Origin: Amycolatopsis sp. A133
GTDB taxonomy: Bacteria > Actinomycetota > Actinomycetes > Mycobacteriales > Pseudonocardiaceae
Length of the DNA stretch: 64,000 bases
Assembly (NCBI RefSeq): GCF_031082405.1
Contig: NZ_JAVHJU010000015.1
Location: 186,001-250,000, forward strand
Direction of reading: 5' to 3'
Each line of letters starts with the position of its first letter. Positions within the stretch are counted from its first letter, which is position 1. This document shows, in pieces, positions 17,278 through 23,547 of this stretch. A program made the translations under genes and the position numbers. The notes under the pieces were generated by a model that ran no database searches, was not told the origin of the DNA, and saw only the letters and a program-made list of their open reading frames with translations.

Positions 17278-17901
17278 ATGAAGACCCCCGACCTCGTTTT
17301 CCGGGGCCGCCGGTTGAGCAGTGACCGCGCGCTGGTGCTGGCCGCGATCGAGGTGCTCCCGGAGCCCGCGGCGGTCCGGGACGCCGTCCGCGCCGCCGTC
17401 GCCGACGGCGCCGATCTCGTGAGTTTCGCCGGAGCCGGCGCCGAGCCCCTGGTCGAGTGGGCACGTGAGACTTTTCCCGGCCTCTTCGTCGGAATCGACA
17501 CCGCGGACCCGTCGGTCGCCGCTGCCTGCTGCGAAGCGGGCGCCGATCTGATCATCGCGCGCGCCGACCTCGCCGGCGTCGCGGCCCGGTTCGGTGCCGG
17601 TTATGCCGCTTCTTCGGTGCCTGCCGACGCCGGTTTGCCTGTTTCGGGCACCGTCTTGGACGTCGGTGTGCTGCGGACCGCGCTGCCGGAAGGCGTTCCC
17701 GTGCCGGCGGAAGGCTTTCCCGTGCTGGTGGAGGTGGCCGGGGACGGAACGCCCGCCGGGCTGGCCCGGGCGGCGCTCGCGGCGTCGGCCGGAGTGGCGA
17801 TCATCCGCACGAGGCACGTGCGCGAAGTGCGGCACGTGGCGGAGATGGCGGCAAGCATCGCGGGCACGCGCCCGCCGGCGAAGGCGGTCCGGTGGGAGTG
17901 A
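17278..17901 (+). CDS. Dihydropteroate synthase-like protein
   Basis: A 207-residue protein after a good Shine-Dalgarno (AGGGAGAG). AVADGADLVSFAGAG, FVGIDTADPSVAAACCEAGADLI and the C-terminal PPAKAVRWE follow the beta/alpha order of the dihydropteroate synthase TIM barrel. It is shorter than a full synthase (usually 270-290 residues), and several pterin- and sulfonamide-site motifs (NVTPDSFSDGG, GGESTRPG) are not recognisable. It probably does not make dihydropteroate in the usual way. It overlaps the RibD-like reductase gene by 10 bases, which suggests a joint role in pterin or flavin metabolism. Confidence 0.6.
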   Translation: MKTPDLVFRGRRLSSDRALVLAAIEVLPEPAAVRDAVRAAVADGADLVSFAGAGAEPLVEWARETFPGLFVGIDTADPSVAAACCEAGADLIIARADLAGVAARFGAGYAASSVPADAGLPVSGTVLDVGVLRTALPEGVPVPAEGFPVLVEVAGDGTPAGLARAALAASAGVAIIRTRHVREVRHVAEMAASIAGTRPPAKAVRWE

Positions 17902-18635
17902 TCAGCCAGGTCTGGCCGTCCCCGCGCGACCTGACCGACGCCGACCTCGAGCAGCTCTACCGCTACCCGGCGGACCCCCGCTGGCTGGCGGTGAACTTCG
18001 TGTCGAGCACGGACGGCGCGATCACGGTGGAGGGCCGGTCGGGCGGCTTGTCGACCCCGGCCGACCGGATCGTCTACCGGCTGGGCAACGACCTGGCCGA
18101 CGTGGTGCTGGTGGGCGCGGGAACGGCCATGGCGGAGGGTTTCGAGGGAATGCGCCCCGACGCGCGAACGGCCGACCGCCGCCGCCGGTTCGGCCTGGCC
18201 CCGATCGCGCCGGTGGCGGTGGTGACGACGGGCCGGTCCCTGCCACCGGACGCCCCGGTGATCACGAAGGCGGCGGTCCCGACGATGGTCTTCACGTGCT
18301 CGGCGGCGCCTTCGGCGTTGCGCGAAGCATGGGCGTCGAACGGCGCCCGGGTGTTCGTCGTCGGCGAGGCGGAGGTGCCGGCCGAGCGGGTGGTGTCGAC
18401 GCTGGTGGCGGAAGGCTTGGGCCGCATCGATTGCGAGGGCGGGCCGAGGCTGTTCGGTTCGTTGATCGAGGCGGGAGCGGTCGACGAGTTCCGGTTGACG
18501 GTGGCGCCGTTCTTGGTGGCGGGAACGTCCGGCCGGGCTTCCTTCGGTGCGGCGGTCGACCCGGCCGAGCTGGAGCTGGCTTCGGTGCTCACCGATGGTG
18601 CCAGTGTGCTGCTGCGGTACCTCGCGCGTCGCTAG
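17892..18635 (+). CDS. RibD C-terminal-domain pyrimidine reductase-like protein
   Basis: A 247-residue stand-alone RibD reductase domain: WLAVNFVSSTDGAITVEGRSGGLSTPADRIVY at the N-terminus, VVLVGAGTAMAEGF for cofactor binding, and CEGGPRLFGSLIEAGAVDEFRLTVAPFLVAG at the C-terminus. The deaminase half of bifunctional RibD is absent. The mycobacterial homologue Rv2671 is known to have dihydrofolate reductase activity, so a pterin substrate is possible here. GTG 17892 is the start; it overlaps the DHPS-like gene and confirms co-translation. Confidence 0.87.
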   Translation: MGVISQVWPSPRDLTDADLEQLYRYPADPRWLAVNFVSSTDGAITVEGRSGGLSTPADRIVYRLGNDLADVVLVGAGTAMAEGFEGMRPDARTADRRRRFGLAPIAPVAVVTTGRSLPPDAPVITKAAVPTMVFTCSAAPSALREAWASNGARVFVVGEAEVPAERVVSTLVAEGLGRIDCEGGPRLFGSLIEAGAVDEFRLTVAPFLVAGTSGRASFGAAVDPAELELASVLTDGASVLLRYLARR

Positions 18636-18755
18636 TTTTGTCGGTCCCTTCCGGTAGTGTGGAATTCGGGGGCACCCTGGCCCGTTTTCCGTTGTGGCAC
18701 AAGGGAAACCTCTGCTCGGCGCCATTTCGGAGTTCACCCGGTTCAGCGATGATGT

Positions 18756-18771
18756 TCGAACCTCTGTTCGG
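18756..18771. promoter_or_regulatory. SOS (LexA) box-like sequence without an evident gene
   Basis: TCGAACCTCTGTTCGG matches the actinobacterial LexA box TCGAACN4GTTCGA at 11 of 12 defined positions. It lies between two convergent genes (RibD-like ending at 18635, Nudix ending at 18846). An ATG at 18786 follows at promoter distance on the plus strand, but the frame behind it soon runs antisense to the Nudix gene and looks non-coding. Confidence 0.5.
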
Positions 18772-18845
18772 GTACCGTCGGAGACATGACCACGACCCGA
18801 AGACCGCCGCAGCACCCCGAACCGGTGCTGCGCCAAGGAAAAACC

Positions 18846-19247
18846 CTATCGATCGAGCAGCCGCCGGAAGTGGTCCGGCAGCGCCAGGTCCCGGGCCTGG
18901 GCCCGCGTCAGCCAAGCGAAGTCGTCGTGCTCCTCGGGGTTGAGCACAACCTCGCCGGCTCCCTCTTCTTCCACCGTGTAAACGAAAGCGTGGATGCGCA
19001 GGGCGCGTCCCGCGACGTCCGGCCACGCGTCGCGCGCCAGCTCACCCGTCACGCGGACCGTCAACCCGGTCTCCTCCGCCGCTTCGCGCGCCGCTGTGTC
19101 TTCGAAGCGCTCGCCTGGCTCGGCCGTTCCGCCGGGCAGTTCCCAGCGGCCCGCGAGGAACACCCCCGGCCCGCGGCGGAGGAACAGCACCCGGTCGCCG
19201 CGGGCGATCCAGCAGTAGGCCAGGTGCTTGTGCGCGAGCTCGGTCAT
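18846..19247 (-). CDS. Nudix hydrolase
   Basis: A 133-residue protein with a complete Nudix box [18 protein letters not shown] followed by AEETGL, giving the Mg-binding Glu set of the GX5EX7REUXEEXGU pattern. Such enzymes hydrolyse nucleoside diphosphates linked to another group, often damaged nucleotides or NAD-like compounds. The start is [15 protein letters not shown]. It is 15 bases downstream of the unrecognised 556-residue gene on the same strand and is probably co-transcribed with it. Confidence 0.92.
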   Translation of the reverse strand: MTELAHKHLAYCWIARGDRVLFLRRGPGVFLAGRWELPGGTAEPGERFEDTAAREAAEETGLTVRVTGELARDAWPDVAGRALRIHAFVYTVEEEGAGEVVLNPEEHDDFAWLTRAQARDLALPDHFRRLLDR

Positions 19248-19262
19248 GCGCGCGATTCTCGC

Positions 19263-20933
19263 TCAGTTGGTCTTCGACGTCGGCAGGTGGGCGCCCAGGT
19301 ACCCGACGTACACCGTGCCCGTGCGGTCGGTGTCGTCGAGGAAGTGCAGGCGCGGGGCGGGCGATTTGAAGCGCTCCAAGGCGATGTGGGCACCGAAGTA
19401 GTCGCGGCCCGCCGGGTTGGTCCGGGGATCGACGCGGAACGTGCGGGCCTGTCGGAGCCGCTCGTTCGTGGTCACCGTGTCGGACTCGGCCAGGGCGATG
19501 ATGTTCGCGCTGATGAGCGAACCCGGCTGTCCGGTGCGGGCGAACGCGAGCACGTCCGACAGCTCGGGGCCCGGGTCCTGGCCCGCATCCAGCAAGGACG
19601 TCCGGGCACCCGCGTAGGCGTCGAGGGTGCGGAGCGCGTCCCACGCCTTGCGGCGCCAGGCGGCGGCCTTGGGGTGGTGGTCGAGGATCGCGGCCGGCGC
19701 CGGTTCGGCCGTGATGGCGAGGTGTTTGAGCGAGGCCGTCGCGGCGCCGATCAGCTCGGCGAAACTGGGGAATTCCTCCGGCGGCCGCTCGGCGGCGGCG
19801 ACCTCGTCGTCGGCGTCGTGGTGGCGGGCGAGCCGGCCCGCCAGCAGCCCGTTGACGCGCCTGAGCTCGTCGCGCTCGGCCTCCGTCTCCTCGAACGCCC
19901 GCGCGTAGTCGTCCACCTCCGCCTGCAGCTGCGCGAGCTGCTCGCGCAGGCAGGCGACGTCCGTCGCGCACGCTTCCTCGAGGCGGCGGCGGAGCGTCTT
20001 CACCTCGCAGGCGTGCCGATCCCGTTCCTCGGCGTGGGCCTTGGCCTTCTTCCGCAGGATCGTGATCACGCCCCGCGCCTCGGCCAGCTCCCGCTCCGCG
20101 CGGCCGAGTTTCTCGAGCAGCTCGGCGTCGGGCTCGCGCTCCGGCGAAGCGAACGGATCGGCTTCGTACCAGGCTCGCACGCTCGGCACGTCCGCCCACT
20201 CCTCGGGCAGGGGCGTCCGGCCGCGTGCCTGGATGAGCCGCGTGATGGCCCCTTGGAGCGCCTCGCCGGACACCGGGCTCGCGGTTTCGACAAAATCCGG
20301 GAGCTGGTCGCACGGCGCCACGTACAGCCGCGCGCCCTGCGGCACCGCGCACCCGAGCGGAAGGTGCCGGTTGAGGGTGTGGCGGAAACGGTCGTCGACG
20401 TCGAAGACGTTGACCAGCCCGGGCCAGCCCTCGACCGGCACCGTCGGCGGCTCGGTGAGCACCAGCACGGCGGAAGACCGCCACGGCGCCACCAGCGCCT
20501 CGCCCAGGAGGTCGGCGAGGTGGTCGCACTCCTTGCGCGACCAGCCGCGCATCGCCAGCACCGGCGTTTCGATCGGGATTTCGTCGCTGCCGCTGGCGCC
20601 CAGTTCCTCCAGCCCGATCCGTTGCGCCGGTGCTTCGTGGCAGCTGCGCCACGGCCGCGTGCACGCTGCGGCCAGCAGCCACGTCACCCGGTCTTCGCCG
20701 GCGCGGTAGCAAAGCGAAAGCAATACCTGAACGGAGTAGCGGCCTTCGCCGTCCGCGTAGGCGAATTTGAGGTCGCACCGGCGCGAACCGCCGTCGTCGG
20801 ACGAGCCGAGGTCGGTCCCCGTGTAGTCGTCGTGCTGCCGCTGGCGGCTGATCAGCCTGCTGCGCAACGCGTCCAGGGGGCGTTTTCCCTCGGTGGGGAC
20901 CAGTCCGTGGTGCCAGATCCGGTGCACCCCCAC
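19263..20933 (-). CDS. Unrecognised three-part protein with a central coiled coil
   Basis: About 556 residues from GTG 20933, which has GGAG nine bases upstream; TTG 20942 is an alternative. The N-terminal 240 residues look alpha/beta (VTWLLAAACTRPW, SSAVLVLTEPPTVPVEGWPGLVNVF, QGARLYVAPCDQLPDF). Residues about 260-370 form a charged coiled coil (ELLEKLGRAERELAEARGV, EEACATDVACLREQLAQLQ). The C-terminal part (FRVDPRTNPAGRDYFGAHI, LHFLDDTDRTGTVYVGYLG) is compact, rich in aromatic and Gly residues. I do not recognise a named family or catalytic motif. The head-coil-tail layout could suit a sensor or defence protein. It is followed by a Nudix hydrolase 15 bases downstream. Confidence 0.7.
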   Translation of the reverse strand: MGVHRIWHHGLVPTEGKRPLDALRSRLISRQRQHDDYTGTDLGSSDDGGSRRCDLKFAYADGEGRYSVQVLLSLCYRAGEDRVTWLLAAACTRPWRSCHEAPAQRIGLEELGASGSDEIPIETPVLAMRGWSRKECDHLADLLGEALVAPWRSSAVLVLTEPPTVPVEGWPGLVNVFDVDDRFRHTLNRHLPLGCAVPQGARLYVAPCDQLPDFVETASPVSGEALQGAITRLIQARGRTPLPEEWADVPSVRAWYEADPFASPEREPDAELLEKLGRAERELAEARGVITILRKKAKAHAEERDRHACEVKTLRRRLEEACATDVACLREQLAQLQAEVDDYARAFEETEAERDELRRVNGLLAGRLARHHDADDEVAAAERPPEEFPSFAELIGAATASLKHLAITAEPAPAAILDHHPKAAAWRRKAWDALRTLDAYAGARTSLLDAGQDPGPELSDVLAFARTGQPGSLISANIIALAESDTVTTNERLRQARTFRVDPRTNPAGRDYFGAHIALERFKSPAPRLHFLDDTDRTGTVYVGYLGAHLPTSKTN

Positions 20934-21009
20934 AGGACTCAACTCCGTTCGCCGGGAACAGGACTTCCGCCGAACATAGCGGATCCTGTGACCGTTCGAA
21001 CGCGGGGCG

Positions 21010-21375
21010 TCACCCCGAGCGGGTCCACAGGCAGAACGGGTGCCCGGCCGGGTCGAAGCAGACGCGGACGTCGTCCTGCGGCTGGAACTCGGCGACGACC
21101 GCGCCCGCCGCGGTCGCCGCCGCCGTCGCCTCCTGGAGGTCGCCGACCTCGATGTCGAGGTGCAGCTGCATCTGCTGCGCGCCGTCGGCCGGCGGCCACA
21201 CCGGCGGGACGTGCCCGGTCTCCAGCTGGAACGACAGTCCCGCGCTGCCGTCGTCCGGACGCAAGGTCACCCACTCCGGTTCGTCGGTGCGGATCGGCCA
21301 GCCGAGGAGCTTCGAGTAGAACTCGGCGAGCGCACGGGGTTCCGGCGTGCCGAGCACGGTGGAGGTCAGCTTCAT
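21010..21375 (-). CDS. VOC-family (glyoxalase/bleomycin resistance-like) protein
   Basis: A 121-residue protein of two beta-alpha-beta-beta-beta modules: TSTVLGTPEPRALAEFYSKLLGWP and QMQLHLDIEVGDLQEATAAATAAGA, ending VRVCFDPAGHPFCLW. This is the vicinal oxygen chelate fold; members bind metals and act as lyases, dioxygenases or antibiotic-binding proteins. The substrate cannot be told. A transposase remnant lies 68 bases upstream. Confidence 0.87.
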   Translation of the reverse strand: MKLTSTVLGTPEPRALAEFYSKLLGWPIRTDEPEWVTLRPDDGSAGLSFQLETGHVPPVWPPADGAQQMQLHLDIEVGDLQEATAAATAAGAVVAEFQPQDDVRVCFDPAGHPFCLWTRSG

Positions 21376-21442
21376 GATCGGACTGGTACCCGCGGGGCGG
21401 GCTTCCTACCGCGGTGTGCTCGCGTCGAAGCAGGCGACCGGC

Positions 21443-21562
21443 GTCGGTGTCCGCGGCCGGCCGGCGCGTCACGCGCTTGACCAGCGGCACTGCGGCACGC
21501 AGGCGACGGCTGTAGCCGGACTGGCCGGGCAGGAACCGCAACCAGCGAGCCTCGGAGGTGAA
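21443..21562 (-). pseudogene. IS982-type transposase fragment
   Basis: Translated on the minus strand this stretch reads FTSEARWLRF, LPGQSGYSRRLRAAVPLVKR and AADTD, which is the conserved SEARWLR...PYLPxQxGYNKRLR...AADTD region of IS982-family transposases, with about ten residues deleted after WLR. Sequence on both sides no longer matches the family, and no terminal repeats are seen. It is a dead scar of a transposition event between the beta-lactamase-like gene and the VOC gene. Confidence 0.65.
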
Positions 21563-21610
21563 CGCCCTGCGTCCGTCTCCGGTCACCACCCGGACTTACG
21601 CATCATTCGG

Positions 21611-22750
21611 CTAGGCCGTCACCGCCGCGTGGAGGGTGTGGATCAGGCGGGCGTTCTCCGGGGCCGCGCCACCCGGGAAGGCGAACCGGCGGCGGTTGTA
21701 GCCGTACGCGAGGCCGCTGCGCGGGTCGGCGAAGGCCTGGGAACCGGCCGCGCCGCTGTGGCCGAACGCGCCTTGGCCCAGCACCGGGTAGTCGTCCGAC
21801 ACGATCGCGAAGCCCAGGCCGAACGCGTTGTGGTTGCGCGTGGCGAGGTCGTCACCGATCGAGTGGATCTGCGCGAACTCCGCCGCGGTCTCCGGACGCA
21901 GGAGCGGCTCCGGCCCGCTGATCGCCGCCGCGTACATGCCGGCCAGCCCCCGCGCCGACGCGACGCCGCCCACCGACGCCGGGCTCAGCTGCCGGAACAG
22001 CTTGATGTTCGGCAGCTCCCAGAGCTCGGGCGCCTTCGGGTGGTTGCGGTTGAACGCGATCCCGGTGATGCTGTCCGGCCCGGTCGCGTTCGCCTCCAGC
22101 TCCGCCAGCTGCTCCGGCGTCGGCAGCATCGGCTGCGTGGTGAGGAACCGCGGCTCCAGCTCCTCCGGCAGCCCCAGGTAGAAGTCCAAGCCGAACGGCT
22201 TCCGGACGCGCTCCTCGTAGTGCTCCTGGATGCTGCGGCCGGTGACGCGCCGGACGACCTCGCCGGTCAGCGCCCCGATCACCAGCGCGTGGTAGCCGAA
22301 CCCGGTGCCGGGCCGCCAGTACGGCCGCTGCGGGGCGAGCCGTTCGGCGATGACGCGATCGTCGGCGAGCTCTTCGCCCGTGAACCCGTCGTCCGCGCCG
22401 ACGACGCCGGCGCGGTGCGCGAGCAGGTCCCGCAGGGTGATCCCGTCCTTGCCCGCGGCGCCGAACTCCGGCCAGCAGTGGGCGACTCGCTGGTCGAGGT
22501 CGAGCACGCCGTCCTGGACGAGCAGCGCGACCACCAGGTGCGCGGCCCCCTTGGTGGAGGAGAACACGCCGGTCAGCGAGTCGCCGGTGATGGCGGGGCC
22601 GGTCCACAGGTCGACGACGCGCTCGCCGTCGACGTGCGCGACGAGCTGAGCGGCGTAGTCACCGCCTTCCTCGCCCGCGACGGCGGCGAACTCCTCCCGG
22701 ACGGACTCGAACCCCTCGGCGACGGTTCCCCGGATGTGCTCGGACGACAT
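21611..22750 (-). CDS. Serine hydrolase of the beta-lactamase (class C/EstB) fold
   Basis: A 379-residue protein. GVFSSTKGAAHLV holds the SxxK nucleophile motif, GFGYHALVIG the Tyr-containing second motif (YxN-like, here Tyr-His), and AFGHSGAAGSQ the His-Ser-Gly third motif. No signal peptide is seen, so it is probably a cytosolic esterase or peptidase rather than a secreted beta-lactamase. LYxPxG-like text (RPYWRPGTGFGYHA) matches EstB-type esterases. The ATG has a strong GAGGGAG Shine-Dalgarno. Confidence 0.88.
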   Translation of the reverse strand: MSSEHIRGTVAEGFESVREEFAAVAGEEGGDYAAQLVAHVDGERVVDLWTGPAITGDSLTGVFSSTKGAAHLVVALLVQDGVLDLDQRVAHCWPEFGAAGKDGITLRDLLAHRAGVVGADDGFTGEELADDRVIAERLAPQRPYWRPGTGFGYHALVIGALTGEVVRRVTGRSIQEHYEERVRKPFGLDFYLGLPEELEPRFLTTQPMLPTPEQLAELEANATGPDSITGIAFNRNHPKAPELWELPNIKLFRQLSPASVGGVASARGLAGMYAAAISGPEPLLRPETAAEFAQIHSIGDDLATRNHNAFGLGFAIVSDDYPVLGQGAFGHSGAAGSQAFADPRSGLAYGYNRRRFAFPGGAAPENARLIHTLHAAVTA

Positions 22751-23263
22751 GGCAGCTCCCTCAGTGGTTTCAGCGCCTGGTGCCAGGGTGCAACCGACGC
22801 CTTGCCGAGGTATTCCGGTAGCGTGCCGCCGCTTCCCGGAGTCCGAAGCAGGGAACCCCGCGGGCCGGCCGCGGCACGACGATCGTGCACGGCGGACGCA
22901 CCGTCGAAGGCGTCGCAGTCCGCATCACCCGACGCCTCCCGGCCCGGTCCACACAGGACACTGCGATCCGGACCGTCGTCACGTACCGTGGCCGGAGCGA
23001 CACGCAGTCCGGCAGGCGGTGTCGCAGGTGCAGAATGCACGTCTGTAGTGGACGTCGTTACAGACTTCACTCTTTAGGACGTTCCGAGAGAGACATCAAC
23101 CCTGCTCACGCGGTTGGGACTGACTTTCTGTAGCTAAAACTCTCCCGATCATTGCTCCGATGTGAAACCATTGGGCCGTTCGCGGGGAGAGGGCCTCGCG
23201 ACGGGGGGACTCACCGTTACGGCAGCGTCCCCATGAAGATCCCCAGGGGAGAGGAGATCGACC
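22751..23263. other. Divergent intergenic region between the serine hydrolase and the 63-residue peptide gene
   Basis: These 513 bases separate two divergent genes and hold no convincing coding sequence; open frames on both strands show no family resemblance. An inverted repeat (GTCTGTA ... TACAGAC) lies at 23041-23065. The last 150 bases have more A/T than their surroundings and include TTGGGA at 23114 and TAAAAC at 23135 (15-base spacing), a weak promoter candidate for the peptide gene. Confidence 0.5.
23041..23065. promoter_or_regulatory. Inverted repeat upstream of the peptide/CHAT module
   Basis: GTCTGTA (23041-23047) and TACAGAC (23059-23065) are perfect 7-base arms around an ACGT-centred spacer. 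The element sits about 200 bases before the peptide start in the divergent region and could be an operator for either side. Confidence 0.35.
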
Positions 23264-23455
23264 ATGTCGACGCCCACGGATGTCAAGCCGGAGGAAGTTC
23301 CGGAGCCGATCGTTCAGGCCGGCCCCGTTGTCCCGCACCCGGTGCCGGACGAGCACGGCTGGGTGCACATCGACCACGTTCCGGAGAAGCCGAAGGCCGG
23401 CCCGATCGCGACGCCGGACTGCGGCACGCCGTGCTACCAGGTGGTCAAGCCCTGA
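23264..23455 (+). CDS. 63-residue peptide upstream of the CHAT protease gene
   Basis: MSTPTDVKPEEVPEPIVQAG begins a small acidic, Pro- and Val-rich peptide (PVVPHPVPDEHGW, HIDHVPEKPKAGPI) ending ATPDCGTPCYQVVKP with two Cys three residues apart. A strong Shine-Dalgarno (GGGGAGAGGAG) and proper spacing support real translation. It has no signal peptide or membrane segment and no family I recognise. A hairpin terminator follows 20 bases after the stop, and the TPR-CHAT protease gene starts 92 bases downstream. It could be a substrate, inhibitor or activator of that protease, or a modified-peptide precursor; which one is open. Confidence 0.7.
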   Translation: MSTPTDVKPEEVPEPIVQAGPVVPHPVPDEHGWVHIDHVPEKPKAGPIATPDCGTPCYQVVKP

Positions 23456-23474
23456 CCTTGACCGATTCGTGACC

Positions 23475-23507
23475 GCCCGCCTGCCGATCTTCGCCTGGCA
23501 GGCGGGC
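23475..23507 (+). terminator. Intrinsic terminator or attenuator between the peptide and CHAT genes
   Basis: GCCCGCCTGCC (23475-23485) pairs perfectly with GGCAGGCGGGC (23497-23507) around an 11-base loop and is followed by TTCCTT. Its place inside the gene pair should give more peptide mRNA than protease mRNA. Confidence 0.7.
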
Positions 23508-23547
23508 TTCCTTATGCGACTCGCTGTGATGTCATAGGAGAGTGCCT

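Noticed and set aside
18786..21377. An 863-codon plus-strand frame starting just after the SOS-like box
   Set aside because: It runs antisense through the Nudix, coiled-coil and VOC genes and its translation is Arg/Val/Gly-rich without any motif.
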